Below the pieces are notes generated by a model. That model saw nothing but the letters and a program-made list of their open reading frames with translations. It had not been told where the DNA came from and searched no databases. 64,000 nucleotides of DNA from Parvularcula sp964219355 (GTDB lineage Bacteria > Pseudomonadota > Alphaproteobacteria > Caulobacterales > Parvularculaceae): assembly GCA_964219355.1 (NCBI GenBank), contig CAXPOZ010000001.1, positions 124,001-188,000 of the forward strand, in the 5' to 3' direction. Shown piece by piece: positions 51,549 to 60,678 of this stretch (position 1 is its first letter; each line of letters opens with the position of its first letter). The position numbers were made by a program, and so were the translations under genes.

Positions 51549-51616
51549 ATGAAATGCGTACATTCGCGGAAAAAACGGCTATAAAAATACGAGACAAAAA
51601 TATTGAGGAGGAACAG

Positions 51617-52405
51617 GTGACATCCAATATGGCAGAGTCGATTTCCAGTTCCGGTAACTCCATTCCCATGGCGAAAAAACTCTCCGCCACTGCGCCTTGG
51701 CGATGGCTGGAAAAAGGGTGGGCCGATTACCAGAAACGCCCTCTCCTCGCTGCAGGCTATGGCGTCCTCTTCGTCGCCCTCGGCTATGCCATCGTTTTGG
51801 GGCTCACCCTTATGGGCATGACAGCCGCCGTGCCGGTCGCAGTTGGCGCCTTTGCATTGGTTGGCCCGCTGATGGCTGCCGGGCTTTACGCCTATGCGCG
51901 AGAGATCGAGGCGGGCCGGATTCCTGGCTGGCGTGATGTTCTGTTCGTGAAGGCCGCAGCCCCGATCGGAGTTGCCTATCTGGGGGTCATGCTGCTCTTC
52001 GGGCTTTTCATCTGGACGCTCTGCGCGCTGGGCTTGCTCGTCATGTTCGCAGGCGGCCAGTATATCGCGCCCGGTGAGTTCACGAGCTTTGCGCTCGGCA
52101 CGCTGCCGGGGCTGTCGCTCCTGACCATCGGGACGATTGTCGGCGGGATCATCGCTTTTTCGATCTTTGCGATCACGGCGTTTTCGATCCCCATGCTGAT
52201 GGATAAGGATGTCGATTTTGCGACCGCCATCGGCGCCAGCGTCAATGCGGTGATCGCCCAGCCCAAGCCGATGCTGTTATGGGCGTGGATTATCGCGGCG
52301 AGCGTTGCGATCAGTGCCGCGACATTCCTTTTGGGCTTTATCCTGCTGTTTCCGCTGATCGGCCTTGCCACATGGCATGGCTATCGCGAGGCATTTGGCG
52401 ACTGA
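51617..52405 (+). CDS. DUF2189 multi-span membrane protein
   Basis: 262 residues with about five or six hydrophobic segments (for example LLAAGYGVLFVALGYAIVLG and FTSFALGTLPGLSLLTIGTI). The basic N-terminal part WRWLEKGWADYQKRPLLAAGYG and the later FSIPMLMDKDVDFATAIGASVNAV are typical of DUF2189 proteins, which occur beside cytochrome c oxidase genes. GTG at 51617 has an AGGAGG site at 5 bases; an upstream in-frame ATG at 51554 is inside the promoter region. The 3' end overlaps ccoS by 25 bases. Confidence 0.85.
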   Translation: MTSNMAESISSSGNSIPMAKKLSATAPWRWLEKGWADYQKRPLLAAGYGVLFVALGYAIVLGLTLMGMTAAVPVAVGAFALVGPLMAAGLYAYAREIEAGRIPGWRDVLFVKAAAPIGVAYLGVMLLFGLFIWTLCALGLLVMFAGGQYIAPGEFTSFALGTLPGLSLLTIGTIVGGIIAFSIFAITAFSIPMLMDKDVDFATAIGASVNAVIAQPKPMLLWAWIIAASVAISAATFLLGFILLFPLIGLATWHGYREAFGD

Positions 52406-52569
52406 CGCTCCAGCTCCTCCTGCTCTTCGAGATCATCGTCGAGCAGGATGCGGCTCGCCGCGCCCTCAGGGTCATTATACTGACCATTGCTAAGCGACCA
52501 CATGAAGGCCGCCACCGCGACACCGCCCATCAGCAGCGCAATCGGGATAAGGAAGAGGAGCCCGGTCAT
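52381..52569 (-). CDS. ccoS: cbb3-type cytochrome oxidase assembly protein CcoS
   Basis: 62 residues. One membrane helix (about 3-25), then WSLSNGQYNDPEGAASRILLDDD, the CcoS signature. Needed for cofactor insertion (haem b and CuB) into CcoN. ATG overlaps the ccoI stop by 4 bases. Last gene of the cco cluster. Confidence 0.93.
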   Translation of the reverse strand: MTGLLFLIPIALLMGGVAVAAFMWSLSNGQYNDPEGAASRILLDDDLEEQEELERQSPNASR

Positions 52570-54788
52570 GTTGCCTTCTTTCCACCCGCGAGCCGCAGCG
52601 CGTTGAGCGTGACGATCAGCGATGAGCCCGACATGGCCAGCGCGGCAATCAGCGGAGTGACGATCCCCGCCATGGCAAGCGGCGCGGCCACGAGATTATA
52701 CGCCGCGGCGAAGGCGAAATTCTGAAGGATGTGCTGCTTTGAGCGCAGCGCCATGCCGCGCGCCTCGGTAATCGCCGAAAGCTCCTCCCCCTGAAAAACG
52801 AAGTCGGCGGCGGACTGGGCGGCATCGGCAGCGGTGCCCGGCGAGAGCGAGACACCGGCATGGGCCATGGCGGGCGCGTCATTGATGCCGTCCCCGACCA
52901 TGGCGGTCATGATACCGCGTGTCTCATAGGATTTGAGGACTTCCGCCTTGTCCTGCGGGGTGACCTCTGCGGTCCAGTCATCAATCCCGGTCTCACGCGC
53001 AATCGCCTCGACCGAGGCCGCACGGTCACCGGAGAGAAGCGAGACGGTCAGACCTCTTTCTTTGAGATTTTCAATCGTCCGGATACTGTCCTTGCGAAGC
53101 GTATCAGCAAAACGAAGCTGGATAGGCGTGGCCTCGCCGATCCGGACCCAGGCCATCGGCCCTGCAGCCTGTCCTGGATCTTCGGCCCCGACGAATTCGG
53201 CCCGCCCCAGCAGGATCTCCCGGCCCTCCACCGTACCCCTGACACCGAGACCTGCATATTCATCGACTGTGCCCGCCACCGGGCCGCCACCCGCATGGGC
53301 GACAATGGCCCGGGCGATGGGATGGCGGCTGGCGCGCGCAAGCTGGGCCAGATCTGACAATTGATCCGCATTCAATGCATCGGCATTGAGCCATGAAAGC
53401 TGGCCCCTCGTCAGCGTACCGGTCTTGTCAAAGACGACATGCCGGACGGCGGCGAGACGTTCGAGGGCATCGCCGCTTTTGACCAAAATCCCGCGCCGGA
53501 AGAGCTGGCCCGTGGCGACGACCTGCACCGCCGGGGTCGCAAGGCCGAGTGCACACGGACAGGTGATGATGAGAACGGCGGTCGCCGCCATGATCGCCTC
53601 ACGCACCCCCGCCCCGAAGAGAAGCCAGCCCGCAAAAGTCACAGCCGCAAGCGTATGGACGATCGGCACATAGGCGCGCGCCGCCCGATCGGCGAGAATG
53701 GTGAAGCGCCCCTTGGTCTGCTGGCCCGCCTCCACAAGGCGGACGAGATCAGCGACCAGAGAGCTTGAGACATCGGCCTCGGCCCGCACGATCAGGGGAT
53801 GGGAGAGATTGACCGCGCCACCCGACAGCCGGTCGCCCGGCTTTGCGGTGATCGGGATCGGCTCGCCCGTCAGCAATGCAACGTCCACGTCCGATTCGCC
53901 TTCGAGCACGGTGACATCGACCGGCACGCGGTCGCCCGCACCAAGCCGCAGCCGGTCGCCCGGCGCGATATCCTTGGACGTGACAGAGACGGCATGACCG
54001 CCTGCATCCAGCCGGGTCGCCGTCGTTGCCTGAAGCGCAAGCAGATCCCGCGCCGCCGATCGCGCCTTGTTGCGCAAATGGTGATCGAGCCATCGGCCGA
54101 TCAGGAGGAAGAAGAGCAGCATCACTGCTGCGTCAAAATAGGCGTGGACACCGCCCATCAGCGCTTCGGACAGGGAAACCCCGAGCGCGAGGAAGACGGC
54201 AAGCGAGATCGGCACGTCCATATTGGCGTGGCCTTGCTTCAGCGCGCCCCATGCGGAGGAAAAGAAGGGCCGGCCCGCATAAAGCGCCGCCGGGATCGCG
54301 ATCAGCCCTGAGATCAGATGGAAGAGCCGCCGTGTCGCCTCGCCCATCTCGCCGCCATTGGCCGCCCAGACCGAGACCGAGAGCAGCATGATATTGGCTG
54401 CCGCGAAGCCCGCGACCGCGAGCGAGCGGATGAGAAGCCGTCCGTAGGCATCTTTTTCTTCTTCCGCCGCCGCCGGATCAAAGGGGGTGACCCCATAGCC
54501 AAGCTCCGCCACCGCAGAGGTGACGCGGGACGGCGCAAGGCCGCCCTGCCAGCGGACATGCAGCTTACCGGTCGAGAGGTTGAGGCGGGCCTCCTCGACT
54601 CCGTCGAGCGCCGTCACCGCCTTTTCAATCTTGGAGATACACCCTGCGCATTTGGCGCCGCGGACATAAAGCTCCAGCTCCTTGCCGCCCTCGCGCTTAC
54701 GCACGAAAGCCGCCGGGTCCGGGGCGCTGGTCTCGTTTTCTGCCGGTGCGAGGCCCGAAGGGCAGCCTGTGTCGGGGGCAGGTTTCAT
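52566..54788 (-). CDS. ccoI: Copper-transporting P-type ATPase CcoI/FixI
   Basis: 740 residues. Soluble metal-binding domain with CAGC (GAKCAGCISK), eight membrane helices, the transmembrane TCPCALGLATP motif, the phosphorylated DKTGT, and GDGINDAP. This is the copper P1B-type ATPase required for cbb3 oxidase assembly; it delivers copper for CuB. The ATG at 54788 overlaps the ccoH stop; the frame continues upstream but the ATGA junction and family N-terminus favour 54788. Confidence 0.95.
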   Translation of the reverse strand: MKPAPDTGCPSGLAPAENETSAPDPAAFVRKREGGKELELYVRGAKCAGCISKIEKAVTALDGVEEARLNLSTGKLHVRWQGGLAPSRVTSAVAELGYGVTPFDPAAAEEEKDAYGRLLIRSLAVAGFAAANIMLLSVSVWAANGGEMGEATRRLFHLISGLIAIPAALYAGRPFFSSAWGALKQGHANMDVPISLAVFLALGVSLSEALMGGVHAYFDAAVMLLFFLLIGRWLDHHLRNKARSAARDLLALQATTATRLDAGGHAVSVTSKDIAPGDRLRLGAGDRVPVDVTVLEGESDVDVALLTGEPIPITAKPGDRLSGGAVNLSHPLIVRAEADVSSSLVADLVRLVEAGQQTKGRFTILADRAARAYVPIVHTLAAVTFAGWLLFGAGVREAIMAATAVLIITCPCALGLATPAVQVVATGQLFRRGILVKSGDALERLAAVRHVVFDKTGTLTRGQLSWLNADALNADQLSDLAQLARASRHPIARAIVAHAGGGPVAGTVDEYAGLGVRGTVEGREILLGRAEFVGAEDPGQAAGPMAWVRIGEATPIQLRFADTLRKDSIRTIENLKERGLTVSLLSGDRAASVEAIARETGIDDWTAEVTPQDKAEVLKSYETRGIMTAMVGDGINDAPAMAHAGVSLSPGTAADAAQSAADFVFQGEELSAITEARGMALRSKQHILQNFAFAAAYNLVAAPLAMAGIVTPLIAALAMSGSSLIVTLNALRLAGGKKAT

Positions 54789-55315
54789 CGCACGAGCATC
54801 CGTGAGGTCGCGGACAGCATGATCTCGCCTTCCACTTCTTCTTGTGCCTTCAAGGTAAGGTCCCATGCGCCGGGGGCAAGCCCCTCAACATCGCTGCGGT
54901 AACGCCCCTCGCCCAGATGGGTGAAGCCAAGCTGTTGCAGGCCTTCATCGCTGGTCGGGCGGGCAAGCTCGCCCTCAAGGACGGCATCGACGACGGGGCG
55001 GCCTTCACGGTTGAGAAGAATGATCTCCAGCGGCGCGCCCGCCCCGGCGGTGCCGTTGACGAGCTGGAAGCGCCAGCCGAGTTCAGCCTGCCGGGCCTTC
55101 TCTGCCAGCGTCTCATTATAGTTGAGACCCTGATAATAGCTTTTCTCGACCTGCTCGCCGGGAAAGCTCTGTACCGCGAGTTTCACGAAGACAAAATTGA
55201 CCGCGATGATGATGCCGAAAAAGGCAATCACCGCAATGAGCACATGCCTGCCGGTCAGCTCGAATGGTTTTTCAGCCTTTGCCATGTCAGACATTCCTAC
55301 AGCTTTCTCTATCAC
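54785..55315 (-). CDS. ccoH: cbb3 oxidase assembly protein CcoH/FixH
   Basis: About 176 residues. One N-terminal membrane helix (about 26-48, HVLIAVIAFFGIIIAVNFVF) and a periplasmic FixH domain (SYYQGLNYNETLAEKARQAELGW, and a C-terminal beta domain). Part of the CcoGHIS assembly machinery. GTG at 55315 overlaps the ccoG stop (GTGA); ATG at 55294 or 55285 are alternatives. Confidence 0.93.
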   Translation of the reverse strand: MIEKAVGMSDMAKAEKPFELTGRHVLIAVIAFFGIIIAVNFVFVKLAVQSFPGEQVEKSYYQGLNYNETLAEKARQAELGWRFQLVNGTAGAGAPLEIILLNREGRPVVDAVLEGELARPTSDEGLQQLGFTHLGEGRYRSDVEGLAPGAWDLTLKAQEEVEGEIMLSATSRMLVR

Positions 55316-56757
55316 CGGCTACCGCCAAGGAAGCCGAGGCTTTCGCTCGATGTTTCGCCGGTGACGTCATCGGTCAGAGTCACGGTGATCTCGTCACCAT
55401 CCCCCTCGCCTTTCGGCATGGTCAGAAAGATCCGCAGCCGGATCTGCTTGTCGGGCGCGACATCGAAATGGATCTGGCCGTCCTCAATCTCATAACCAAC
55501 AGCGGCGGTGGTCAGCCCCTCCGGCCCGTCAATCTCGATGGTGAAGGGATGGGTCTCGCTCTGCTTGTTGAGCACACGCGCGGTGATCGCATTGCGGATC
55601 GAACCATCCGACAGGCGGGTGAAGGCCGGTGCCCGGTCCCGCTCGACCCCGAATTCAAGGCTCGACCTGCCGGTCAGGCCGAACAGCATAATCGCGGAGG
55701 CCAGGATAGTGACACCAGCATAAAAAAGCGTCCGGGGACGAATGATCTGCGGCCAGCGGCGGCGAGCCTTGGGATCCTTCACGTCGCGGTAATCGGCGCC
55801 ATAGGCGATCAGCCCCTTGGGCAGGCCGACCTTTTTCATCATCGTGTCGCACGCATCGACGCAAAGCCCGCAATTGATGCATTCAAGCTGGTCCCCGTCG
55901 CGTATGTCGATGCCCATGGGACAGGCGGTGACGCAGGCATGGCAGTCGATGCAGTCGCCAAGCTCAGACCAGTCCTGACCTTTTTTGTGCTTGCCGCGCG
56001 GCTCCCCGCGTAAGGCGTAATAGCCCACGGCAAAGGTCTTATCATCGGTCATCGCGCCCTGAATGCGCGGCCAGGGGCACATATAAGTGCAGACCTGCTC
56101 GCGCATGAGACCGGCCAGCGAATAGGTCGTGAAGGTCAGCACCCCAACGAAAAGATAGGAGCTGGCAGGCGCCTGACCGACGAAGAATTTCGAGATGACG
56201 GTGGGCGCATCATGGAAATAGAGCACCCACGCCCCGCCGGTCGCCATGGCAATCAACAGCCAGAGTGAGTGCTTGGTGACTTTCTTGAGGATCTTGTCCG
56301 CCGTCCAGGGTTTCTTGGCAAGCTGCAGCCGTTTGTTCCGGTCACCCTCCACCATCCGCTCAACTGCAATGAAAAGATCCGTCCACACCGTCTGCGGGCA
56401 GGCATAGCCGCACCAGAGCCGCCCCCAGACCGAGGTGACAAAGAACAGTGCCAGTGCGGAGAGAACCAGAATGCCGGTGACGAGATAGAACTCATCCGGC
56501 CATATCTCGATATTGAAGAAATAGAGCCGTGCACCCTCGAAATCGACCAGCACCGCCTGCTGCGGCTCATGCGCAGCGCGCGGCCAGCGCAGCCAAGGCA
56601 GGAAGTAATAGACCCCGAGCGTCGCAAACAGGACCAGCCACTTGGTGAACCGGTATTTGCCATGAACAAGCTGGGGGTGCACCGCCTCACGCTTCGCATA
56701 AAGCTTCTCGGGCGCTGCACTGACCTCTGACATATGTTCCGATCCATCAAAAGGCAT
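55312..56757 (-). CDS. ccoG: Cytochrome c oxidase accessory protein CcoG/FixG
   Basis: 481 residues, about five membrane helices. Two 4Fe-4S clusters of ferredoxin type: CIDCHACVTACPMG and CINCGLCVDACD. Further cysteines in WCGYACPQTVW and VCTYMCPWPRI, the latter typical of the polyferredoxin-like cupric reductases. CcoG reduces Cu(II) for the CcoA/CcoI copper route. ATG 56757 lies 6 bases after the ccoP stop. Confidence 0.95.
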   Translation of the reverse strand: MPFDGSEHMSEVSAAPEKLYAKREAVHPQLVHGKYRFTKWLVLFATLGVYYFLPWLRWPRAAHEPQQAVLVDFEGARLYFFNIEIWPDEFYLVTGILVLSALALFFVTSVWGRLWCGYACPQTVWTDLFIAVERMVEGDRNKRLQLAKKPWTADKILKKVTKHSLWLLIAMATGGAWVLYFHDAPTVISKFFVGQAPASSYLFVGVLTFTTYSLAGLMREQVCTYMCPWPRIQGAMTDDKTFAVGYYALRGEPRGKHKKGQDWSELGDCIDCHACVTACPMGIDIRDGDQLECINCGLCVDACDTMMKKVGLPKGLIAYGADYRDVKDPKARRRWPQIIRPRTLFYAGVTILASAIMLFGLTGRSSLEFGVERDRAPAFTRLSDGSIRNAITARVLNKQSETHPFTIEIDGPEGLTTAAVGYEIEDGQIHFDVAPDKQIRLRIFLTMPKGEGDGDEITVTLTDDVTGETSSESLGFLGGSR

Positions 56758-56763
56758 GACAGC

Positions 56764-57690
56764 CTACTGAATATTCTCCGGCTCGCCGGTTTCAAGCGAA
56801 GCCTGAGGGGAGGTCTCCCCGCCGCCGAGAGAATGCACATAGACGGCCAGCGAGGCGATGGTCGCGTCATCGAGACGCTCGCCCCAGTTCGGCATGATAC
56901 CATTGCGGCCATTCCATATCTGTGCGCGGATCGTCGCATAGTCGCCGCCATAGAGCCATTCGGCATCGGTCAGGTTCGGCGCGCCCTGTGACTGGTCGCC
57001 GGTGCCGTCTTTTGCGTGGCAGATCGAGCACTGTTGCTGGAAGAGCGGCTCCGCACGGGCCAAAGCTTCCTCATTCACTTGCGGTTCTGAGTAATTGAGA
57101 ACGTATGTCGCAAGATCATTGATCTGATCACCCGACAACATCCCCTGCTCGCCGTAAGCTGGCATCTGAGAAAAACGAGCCTCTTCATCCGCAGACCGAA
57201 TGCCATGGGTGATCGTCAGACGAATATCATCGAGCGTACCGCCCCAGAGCCAGACATCATCGGCAAGACTGGGATAACCGGGATAGCCGACCCCGCCCAC
57301 GCCGTGGCAAGTTGCGCAATTATCGCCGAATGCCGACTTGCCTGCCGCCATGGCGAACTGGCGTAGCTCATTGTCTTGTTCGATCGACTCCAGCGACGCA
57401 GTCGTCAGGAGACGCGAGGCCAGCTCGCTACGAGCTTCCCGCAAAGTTGCAAGGTCTTCGGTCACATTCACCCGCTCAGAGTGATTGCGGATCCCCTTGA
57501 GCCCCGGAAAACTCGGCATGAAGATGTAATAGACGAACGCCCACGCAATCGTGACGTAGAAGATGATCAACCACCAGCGCGGCAGCGGGTTGTTGAGCTC
57601 CTTGATCCCGTCCCATTCATGGCCGGTCGTCTCAATACCGCTGTGATCATCAATGTCAGGTTCGTGATGGCCGTTATCAGACGTGGTCAT
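56764..57690 (-). CDS. ccoP: cbb3-type cytochrome c oxidase subunit III (di-haem) CcoP
   Basis: 308 residues. A membrane helix (about 35-57, PRWWLIIFYVTIAWAFVYYIF) and two cytochrome c domains with haem-binding CATCH and CSICH. Passes electrons to subunit II. GAGGA precedes the ATG at 57690; the frame extends upstream over ccoQ but that part is not used. Confidence 0.95.
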   Translation of the reverse strand: MTTSDNGHHEPDIDDHSGIETTGHEWDGIKELNNPLPRWWLIIFYVTIAWAFVYYIFMPSFPGLKGIRNHSERVNVTEDLATLREARSELASRLLTTASLESIEQDNELRQFAMAAGKSAFGDNCATCHGVGGVGYPGYPSLADDVWLWGGTLDDIRLTITHGIRSADEEARFSQMPAYGEQGMLSGDQINDLATYVLNYSEPQVNEEALARAEPLFQQQCSICHAKDGTGDQSQGAPNLTDAEWLYGGDYATIRAQIWNGRNGIMPNWGERLDDATIASLAVYVHSLGGGETSPQASLETGEPENIQ

Positions 57691-57841
57691 TTTCAGTATC
57701 CTCCTCAAGCGGGAGCTGGCTGGCGCGGTCAAATTTGGATTTGTTGCCGGGCGCCAGCGCGTAAATCAGGACAAGGACGAAAGCCAGAATGAACAGCAAT
57801 AGGCCAAACGTCTGGGCGAGGTTTGAAAGAAAGACATGCAT
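57677..57841 (-). CDS. ccoQ: cbb3-type oxidase subunit IV CcoQ
   Basis: 54 residues. One membrane helix (about 8-29, LAQTFGLLLFILAFVLVLIYALAP) and a charged tail ending in SKFDRASQLPLEEDTEND. Small CcoQ subunits stabilise the oxidase against oxygen. The stop lies 14 bases inside ccoP, and the ATG is 6 bases after the ccoO stop, in the expected place. Too short for many gene finders. Confidence 0.9.
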   Translation of the reverse strand: MHVFLSNLAQTFGLLLFILAFVLVLIYALAPGNKSKFDRASQLPLEEDTENDHV

Positions 57842-57846
57842 GCTGA

Positions 57847-58581
57847 TCACCGCTGATTGTCGACAGTCTCGATATCGAAGGTAGAGAAATCCACCATCGT
57901 GCCGAGCACCTGAAGATAGGCGATAAGGGCATCCATTTCGGTGACCTTCTTGTTGTCCGCAAGGAACGGTGTTTCGACACCGGGCCAGCGGGCCTCAAAG
58001 CCCTCGAAATCTTCTGCGTAAGAGTAACCTGCCTGAAGGCGAAGGTCGTCCTGCGCCGCCTCGATCTGCTCATCCGTATAAGGAACCCCAACCCGGCGGT
58101 TGGCGACCATCTTGGCGCCGATCCGGCTGTCATTGAGGGTTGTCGTCTCAAGAAAAGCGTAAGGCGGCATGACAGAGCCCGGCACGAGACTGCGCGGATC
58201 AATCAGGTGCTGACGATGCCAGTCATCTGAATATTTCTTGCCCACACGCGCAAGATCAGGCCCCGTTCGTTTCGAGCCCCACTGAAAGGGGTGGTCATAC
58301 ATGCTCTCTGCGGCGAGTGAGTAGTGACCATAACGCTCGACCTCATCGCGCAGGGGGCGGATCATCTGGGAGTGACAGACATAGCAGCCCTCCCGGATAT
58401 AGATGTCGCGACCAGCCAGTTCGAGCGGCGTATAGGGACGGACACCTTCGACCTCTTCGATTGTATTCTCCACATAGAAGAGCGGTGCGATTTCCACGAT
58501 GCCGCCGATCGACACGACGACCAGGATCGCCGCGATGAGTGGGCCGGAGTGACGTTCGAGAAACTTGTGACGGTTCAACAT
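57847..58581 (-). CDS. ccoO: cbb3-type cytochrome c oxidase subunit II (mono-haem) CcoO
   Basis: 244 residues. N-terminal membrane helix (about 12-33), then a cytochrome c domain with CYVCHSQMIRPLRDEVERYG, the CcoO signature. Passes electrons from CcoP to the binuclear centre. The ATG at 58581 is 17 bases after the ccoN stop. Confidence 0.95.
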   Translation of the reverse strand: MLNRHKFLERHSGPLIAAILVVVSIGGIVEIAPLFYVENTIEEVEGVRPYTPLELAGRDIYIREGCYVCHSQMIRPLRDEVERYGHYSLAAESMYDHPFQWGSKRTGPDLARVGKKYSDDWHRQHLIDPRSLVPGSVMPPYAFLETTTLNDSRIGAKMVANRRVGVPYTDEQIEAAQDDLRLQAGYSYAEDFEGFEARWPGVETPFLADNKKVTEMDALIAYLQVLGTMVDFSTFDIETVDNQR

Positions 58582-58597
58582 TTACCTGTTCCTCTTC

Positions 58598-60271
58598 TTA
58601 TTCTGCCGGGACCGCGGCGACATCCGGGGAGACGTCGTCTGCTTGACGCTCGCTTTTCCGAACACGGCCTTTTGCGGTCATGTAGAGGTTGAAACACATG
58701 ATAAGAGCACCCACGAGGAACATCAGCCCCCCGACAGCACGGATGATATAGGGGATGTGCTTGGCTTCGACGGTCTCAATGAACGAGTACTGAAGGAAGC
58801 CGAATTCGTCATAGGCACGCCACCACAGGCCTTCGGTGATCCCGGCGACCCACATCGCAGTGATGTAGAGCAGGATGCCGATGGTCGAGATCCAGAAATG
58901 CCATTCGACGAGAGTGTTCGAGTAAAGCTGTTTGCGCTTCCACACCCATTGGGTCAGGCAATAAAGCGCGCCGAAGCTGATATAACCGACCCAGCCGAGC
59001 GAGCCCGAATGCACGTGACCGATCCCCCATTCGGTATAATGGCTGAGCGAGTTGACGGCGCGGACCGACATCAGCGGGCCTTCGAAGGTGCTCATGCCGT
59101 AGAAGGCGACCGAGACGATCATCATGCGGATGACAGGATCCGTCCGCAGCTTGTCCCATGCCCCAGAGAGGGTCATCAGGCCGTTGATCATGCCGCCCCA
59201 GCTGGGCATCCACAGCATGACCGAGAAGGTCATCCCGAGGGTCTGCGCCCATTCGGGCAGAGCCGTATAATGAAGGTGGTGCGGGCCTGCCCAGATATAG
59301 ATGAAGATCAGGGTCCAGAAGTGCACGATCGAGAGACGGTAGGAATAGACCGGACGCTCTGCCCGCTTCGGAATGAAGTAATACATGATCCCGAGGAAGC
59401 CAGCGGTGAGGAAGAAGCCCACCGCATTGTGCCCGTACCACCATTGGGTCAGCGCATCCTGCACACCAGCAAAGAGCTGGTAGGAGCGGCTTTCAAACAT
59501 CGAGACCGGCATCGCCAGATTGTTGACGATGTGCAGCATCGCAATCGTCAGGATAAAGGCGAGATAGAACCAGTTCGCAACATAGATGTGAGGCTCTTTG
59601 CGCTTCCACATCGTCCCGAGAAAGACCAGCAGATAGCCGACCCATACAATGGTGAGGAACAAATCCGCATACCATTCGGGCTCGGCATATTCCTTGGACT
59701 GGGTAATCCCCATCAGATAGCCGGTCGCGGCAATCACGATGAAGAGCTGATAACCCCAGAAAACCGCCCATGGCAGCATCCCGCCAAAAAGACGCGCCCG
59801 GCAGGTCCGCTGCACCACATAGAACGACGTTGTCAGCAGTACACTGCCTCCAAAAGCAAAGATAACAGCGGAGGTGTGCAGCGGCCGCAGCCGCGAGAAG
59901 TTCGTCCAGGGAAGGTTCTCAAAATACAGAAGGTTGGGGAAAGCCAGCTGGCTCGCGATGATCACCCCGACAAGAAAGCCCGCAATCCCCCAGAAGGCGG
60001 ACATGAAGACCCCCACCTTCACGATATTCATATTGTAGACGTCCTGTCGGATCTGACGCCCCGACTGGATATGCATCAGTAGGGAGAATGTCCCTGCCAT
60101 GAACGCTGCCATGAAAACCAGCGCATGGAACTCCATGGCGGCTTCCGGCGTGTTCGCCGCAATCAGGAAGAAAAAGAGACTGCCGATCCCCAGAAAGACG
60201 GCAAGAAACGGCACTTCCACACCGACCGCCCCTTTCGGGCGGGGCGCAGGGCTGGTTGATGTCGATGACAC
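58598..60271 (-). CDS. ccoN: cbb3-type cytochrome c oxidase subunit I CcoN
   Basis: 557 residues, 12 membrane helices. Haem-copper catalytic subunit with low-spin and high-spin haem and CuB. Conserved blocks: FSRLRPLHTSAVIFAFGG (haem His), WWYGHNAVGFFLTAGFLG (CuB His and redox Tyr region), and WAGPHHLHYTALPEW (two CuB His). GTG at 60271 with an AAGGGGA ribosome-binding site fixes the start; the frame above has no family resemblance. Head of the ccoNOQP-GHIS cluster, with an FNR box at 60342. Confidence 0.95.
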   Translation of the reverse strand: MSSTSTSPAPRPKGAVGVEVPFLAVFLGIGSLFFFLIAANTPEAAMEFHALVFMAAFMAGTFSLLMHIQSGRQIRQDVYNMNIVKVGVFMSAFWGIAGFLVGVIIASQLAFPNLLYFENLPWTNFSRLRPLHTSAVIFAFGGSVLLTTSFYVVQRTCRARLFGGMLPWAVFWGYQLFIVIAATGYLMGITQSKEYAEPEWYADLFLTIVWVGYLLVFLGTMWKRKEPHIYVANWFYLAFILTIAMLHIVNNLAMPVSMFESRSYQLFAGVQDALTQWWYGHNAVGFFLTAGFLGIMYYFIPKRAERPVYSYRLSIVHFWTLIFIYIWAGPHHLHYTALPEWAQTLGMTFSVMLWMPSWGGMINGLMTLSGAWDKLRTDPVIRMMIVSVAFYGMSTFEGPLMSVRAVNSLSHYTEWGIGHVHSGSLGWVGYISFGALYCLTQWVWKRKQLYSNTLVEWHFWISTIGILLYITAMWVAGITEGLWWRAYDEFGFLQYSFIETVEAKHIPYIIRAVGGLMFLVGALIMCFNLYMTAKGRVRKSERQADDVSPDVAAVPAE

Positions 60272-60341
60272 GGGCTGGTTCCCCTTCGCACGAATTTCGA
60301 ACTTTCTGGTGGCAGGTGCCACGGCTCGAATGAGTCTGTTT

Positions 60342-60355
60342 TGACTCATGTCAAA
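60342..60355. promoter_or_regulatory. FNR/FixK-type box between ccoN and the small cysteine-rich protein gene
   Basis: TTGACTCATGTCAA, a perfect match to the FixK/FnrN form TTGAC-N4-GTCAA. It lies 71 bases before ccoN and 33 bases before the divergent small gene and could activate the cco cluster when oxygen is low. Confidence 0.8.
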
Positions 60356-60387
60356 TGTCACTTCGTGCCATCAGCTAAGGGAAATTT

Positions 60388-60678
60388 ATGGCCAAGCACT
60401 TACCGTCCAGCCTTATGTCTGCCCCTTCCTTCCCCCTCATAGGCAGGTTGGCGGGAGTGCTGGCCATCTTGATGCCCGCCCCCGCCGCTCACGCAAGTGT
60501 TAGTGCGGACGGGACGATCATGATCGCCGTCTGCAGCGAGGGGCGTACGACCTATATTCAGTTTCCATTAGAGGAAAATGACGAACGCCCCGTATTTTCA
60601 GGAGGATGTCATGCACCTTGCCTGTGCGACCGGAAAAAACCGGGAGATTTGCTCAGGCGCTCTCCGCCAGCGGGATGA
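60388..60678 (+). CDS. Small secreted cysteine-rich protein
   Basis: 96 residues. Signal peptide ending near AAHAS (about residue 37), then a short mature domain with five cysteines including CHAPCLC at about 74-80 and one at IAVCSEG. AAGGG lies before the ATG. The cysteine-histidine pattern suggests copper or haem binding (inference). Divergent from ccoN over a shared FNR box, which argues for a role tied to low oxygen or oxidase assembly. The 3' end overlaps the FNR-type regulator gene. Confidence 0.7.
   Translation: MAKHLPSSLMSAPSFPLIGRLAGVLAILMPAPAAHASVSADGTIMIAVCSEGRTTYIQFPLEENDERPVFSGGCHAPCLCDRKKPGDLLRRSPPAG

Noticed and set aside
58643..60082. 479-residue plus-strand frame opposite ccoN
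   Set aside because: Antisense of a certain gene; His/Asp-rich composition typical of an opposite-strand shadow.
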